Below, piece after piece: positions 5,764 to 7,409 of a stretch of DNA of 7,409 bases. The translations under genes and the position numbers were made by a program. The stretch is from positions 1 to 7,409 of the forward strand of contig JAJYIC010000117.1 of assembly GCA_021790295.1 (NCBI GenBank), given 5' to 3'. The notes below the pieces were generated by a model. That model worked only from the letters and a program-made list of their open reading frames with translations. It was not told the origin of the DNA and did no database searches. Each line of letters begins with the position of its first letter. Position 1 is the first letter of the stretch. Origin of the DNA: Pseudomonadota bacterium (GTDB taxonomy: Bacteria > Pseudomonadota > Alphaproteobacteria > ATCC43930 > CGMCC-115725).

Positions 5764-6389
5764 GGAAGCTTCGAAAAAGCGCTTCCGGCGCGGCCCTCCT
5801 CGCCCTGGCGGCTCTTCTTGGCGGCTGCGCCGGCCTCTTCGAGCGTGCGCCTCCCCATCTTTATCGGCTGGCTGCCGAACACAGCGTTCCGCCCGCACCA
5901 GCGCATACGGGCGCCCGTCTTCTGGTCTTGCGGCCGCGGGCGGCTGCCGGCCTCGATACGACGCGGATCGCGCTTACCCGCCCCCCGGTCGCCCTCGATT
6001 ATTTTGCCGATTCTGCCTGGCCGCGGCCCCTTCCGCGACTTCTTCAAAGCGCCCTCGTCGAGGCTTTCAACGCCAGCGGGGCGGTGACGGCAGGCGGCAG
6101 GGGCCGACTCGGACTGCACCCGGATTTCGTCCTCGAGACCAAGATCGGCCATTTCGAAGCCGAATATCGCTCACCCTCCGCGCCGCCTTTGGCGCGCGTC
6201 GCGCTGAGGCTCAGGCTATTGCGGCGCAAGGGCGAAAGGGTTCTCGCCGCCGTCCGCTTTTCGAGCGAGAAAAAGGCCGCTTTCAACGATGTGCCGCACA
6301 TCGTCCTTGCTCTCGATGAGGCCCTCGATGCGGTCATCGAGAAGAGCGTCCGGTGGACCGCGCAAAATCCCGCCCTGCAAAAGCGCTGA
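5760..6389 (+). CDS. ABC-type transport auxiliary lipoprotein, PqiC-like
   Basis: This is a predicted outer-membrane lipoprotein partner of the MCE transporter. Its 209 aa start with a lipoprotein signal peptide: basic MRKLRK, a hydrophobic Ala/Leu stretch, and lipobox LLGGC with the lipidated Cys at 23. The next residue is Ala, not Asp, so Lol sorting to the outer membrane is expected. The mature protein has the hallmarks of the family of auxiliary lipoproteins that includes PqiC: LDTTRIALTRPPVALDYFADSAW (about 65-87), LPRLLQSALVEAFNASGAV, and a core strand region ending near RVALRLRLLR. Its ATG overlaps the MCE gene stop by four bases, so it belongs to the same operon, probably as the last gene. 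Known of relatives: PqiC forms a ring at the outer membrane that meets the needle of PqiB. That this protein does the same with the upstream MCE protein is inferred. Confidence 0.88.
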   Translation: MRKLRKSASGAALLALAALLGGCAGLFERAPPHLYRLAAEHSVPPAPAHTGARLLVLRPRAAAGLDTTRIALTRPPVALDYFADSAWPRPLPRLLQSALVEAFNASGAVTAGGRGRLGLHPDFVLETKIGHFEAEYRSPSAPPLARVALRLRLLRRKGERVLAAVRFSSEKKAAFNDVPHIVLALDEALDAVIEKSVRWTAQNPALQKR

Positions 6390-6412
6390 GAGGCGAGGGG
6401 CGAACTCAGCGC
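6383..6412. terminator. Hairpin covering both stop codons of a convergent gene pair
   Basis: GCGCTGAG (6383-6390) and CTCAGCGC (6405-6412) form a perfect 8-bp stem around a 14-nt loop. The left arm contains the TGA of the lipoprotein gene and the right arm contains the TGA of the opposing small-protein gene. Its central position between convergent genes suggests a shared, bidirectional transcript end or 3' protector. No T-run follows on either strand; the flank is G-rich. Confidence 0.45.
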
Positions 6413-6648
6413 GGGGGCGGGGACGACGTGCGCGGCGGCAGATTGTGCGATTCGAGGCAGCGGTTGAGAGCCTCCTCTCTTTTGGCGTTCTCGACCGCGG
6501 TGAAATCGGGATGCGCCTTTTGCGCTTGCGCCGCACAAAGATCGGCGGTCTTCCAGTTGTTGATGGCGTTCACCCCCAATTGCGTCGCCGCAGCTGTGCC
6601 GGCCGAGAAAAGGAGCGCCAGGAGGCATAGTCGCAAGAGGGCTTTCAT
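6406..6648 (-). CDS. Small secreted protein of unknown function
   Basis: This is an 80-aa protein starting at ATG 6648 (minus strand) and preceded by GAGGA (6656-6660) at eight-base spacing. The frame is open 51 codons further upstream, but that part shows no ribosome site or protein-like character. Residues 1-21 form a clean Sec signal peptide: a basic start (MKALLR), a hydrophobic core (LCLLALLFSAG) and an Ala-rich cleavage site near Ala21/Thr22. The mature protein has about 59 residues, with NNWKTADLC and AVENAKREEALNRCLESHNLPP. Two mature cysteines, Cys38 and Cys64, could form a disulfide in the periplasm, and the tail is Pro-rich (SSPPPR). I do not recognise the family. It converges on the lipoprotein gene with 16 bp between stops and diverges from the glutathione S-transferase gene. 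The signal peptide, ribosome site and position make it a likely real gene. Confidence 0.7.
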   Translation of the reverse strand: MKALLRLCLLALLFSAGTAAATQLGVNAINNWKTADLCAAQAQKAHPDFTAVENAKREEALNRCLESHNLPPRTSSPPPR

Positions 6649-6672
6649 CGGCTTTTCCTCGCCGTCAAGGCA

Positions 6673-6700
6673 TTGCCAAAGGATATACGCTCTTTGGCGA
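6673..6700. promoter_or_regulatory. Operator-like palindrome between divergent genes
   Basis: GCCAAAG (6675-6681) and CTTTGGC (6692-6698) are exact inverted repeats separated by 10 nt, and the outer bases extend the symmetry to TTGCCAAAG/CTTTGGCGA with one wobble pair. The site lies 27-50 bp upstream of the small secreted protein and 69-92 bp upstream of the glutathione S-transferase start. The AT-rich centre GATATACG could act as a -10 on the minus strand (TATATC), though a matching -35 is poor. A dimeric regulator binding here could control one or both genes. This is inferred from symmetry and position only. Confidence 0.35.
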
Positions 6701-6766
6701 CGGCGCTGTTGCGGAGGGCGCAAAACTGAGGCTCCATAAAGGGAACGGGCAAGCGAGGAGGATCCC

Positions 6767-7387
6767 ATGCTGAAGATTTGGGGGCGGAAGACCTCGTCCA
6801 ATGTGCAGAAGGTCTTGTGGTGCTGCAGCGAACTCGGGCTTCCTTATGAAAGGGTCGATCTCGGCGGGCCGTTCGGGGGCAATCGCGACCCCCAATATCT
6901 GGCGATGAACCCAAACGGCCGGGTGCCGACGGTCACGGACGGCGACCTCGTCATCTGGGAATCGAACACCATCTGCCGTTATCTGGCGACGCTTTATGGC
7001 GGGGAAAGGCTTTACCCGCGCGACCCGGCTCTGCGCACCCATGTCGAGCGCTGGATGGATTGGCAGCTCGCAACCGCAGGCCCGCCGATGTCGGTTCTCC
7101 TGCAAGGGCTGGTGCGCATGAGCCCGCAATACCGCAGTCCCGATGTGATCGAAGCGGCGCGAAAAGAGGCGCTTGCCGCCTGGACCATCGCCGAAGGGGC
7201 GCTCGAAGGCCGCCCCTGGCTCGCAGGCGCTGAGCTTTCCCTTGCCGAGATCACCCTCGGCACCCTTTTATACCGCTGGCACGTGCTGCCGATCGAAAGG
7301 CCGGAACTCAAAAACCTGCGCGCCTGGTACGAGCGTATGCGCGGAAGGGAAGGGTTTCGCACCCATATCGAGATCGGTCTCGCGTAA
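6767..7387 (+). CDS. Glutathione S-transferase family protein
   Basis: This is a cytosolic enzyme of 206 aa, the usual length for bacterial GSTs, expected to conjugate or reduce electrophiles with glutathione. The N-terminal thioredoxin-like domain (1-80) begins MLKIWGRKTSSNVQKVLW, where Ser10/Ser11 are the candidates for activating glutathione. The conserved cis-proline stretch NPNGRVPTV (48-56) holds Pro54, and the gamma-glutamyl-binding pair ESN is at 66-68. The all-helical C-terminal domain (about 88-206) contains WLAGAELSLAEI (151-162), the N-capping box of helix 6, with Glu161 where Asp is more common. The start is firm: AGGAGG (6756-6761) lies five bases before ATG. It is divergent from the small secreted protein and shares its 118-bp upstream spacer. 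Substrate and exact class (theta/zeta-like versus beta-like) cannot be fixed from sequence alone. Confidence 0.93.
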   Translation: MLKIWGRKTSSNVQKVLWCCSELGLPYERVDLGGPFGGNRDPQYLAMNPNGRVPTVTDGDLVIWESNTICRYLATLYGGERLYPRDPALRTHVERWMDWQLATAGPPMSVLLQGLVRMSPQYRSPDVIEAARKEALAAWTIAEGALEGRPWLAGAELSLAEITLGTLLYRWHVLPIERPELKNLRAWYERMRGREGFRTHIEIGLA

Positions 7388-7409
7388 AGAGGGAGAAAAG
7401 AGATCGGAA

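Noticed and set aside
6649..6801. N-terminal extension of the small secreted protein (131 aa form)
   Set aside because: It would bury the signal peptide internally and has no ribosome site. ATG 6648 has both a ribosome site and a proper signal peptide start.

Overview
This is a GC-rich bacterial chromosomal window with tightly packed genes and strong third-position G/C use. It reads as an alphaproteobacterium. The adenine phosphoribosyltransferase (its N-terminus and the FYDIS motif) and the permease-ATPase-MCE-lipoprotein operon suggest Rhodospirillales, perhaps Acetobacteraceae. That placement is my judgement from protein similarity in memory and was not computed.

Left part (1-2250, + strand): the 3' end of an FAD-dependent oxidoreductase of the L-2-hydroxyglutarate oxidase type, then a complete alanine dehydrogenase (ald), then a small SAM-methyltransferase-like protein. 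The first two are probably one transcription unit. The third follows a 126-bp gap. Its 3' end overlaps by 13 bp the 3' end of apt, which is transcribed in the opposite direction.

Middle (2238-6389): apt (- strand) diverges across an 80-bp spacer from a four-gene + strand operon for an MCE-type lipid ABC importer/exporter. The operon encodes a STAS-MlaE permease, an MlaF-like ATPase, an MlaD-like single-pass MCE protein with a long helical tail, and a PqiC-like outer-membrane lipoprotein. Two of its three junctions are ATGA stop/start overlaps. Together the proteins would form a trans-envelope phospholipid transport route.

Right part (6390-7409): a small secreted protein of unknown function (- strand) converges on the lipoprotein gene and diverges from a glutathione S-transferase gene (+ strand). 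A near-perfect palindrome sits in the divergent spacer. An 8-bp-stem hairpin covers both stop codons at the convergent junction.

I found no rRNA, tRNA, CRISPR, insertion sequence, integrase or attachment site, and no non-coding stretch over 300 bp. Most of the window is conserved housekeeping and envelope biology. The items that deserve a second look are the hybrid Mla/Pqi operon architecture, the orphan secreted protein and the small inverted repeats at gene junctions. I see no convincing sign of a wholly undescribed system.
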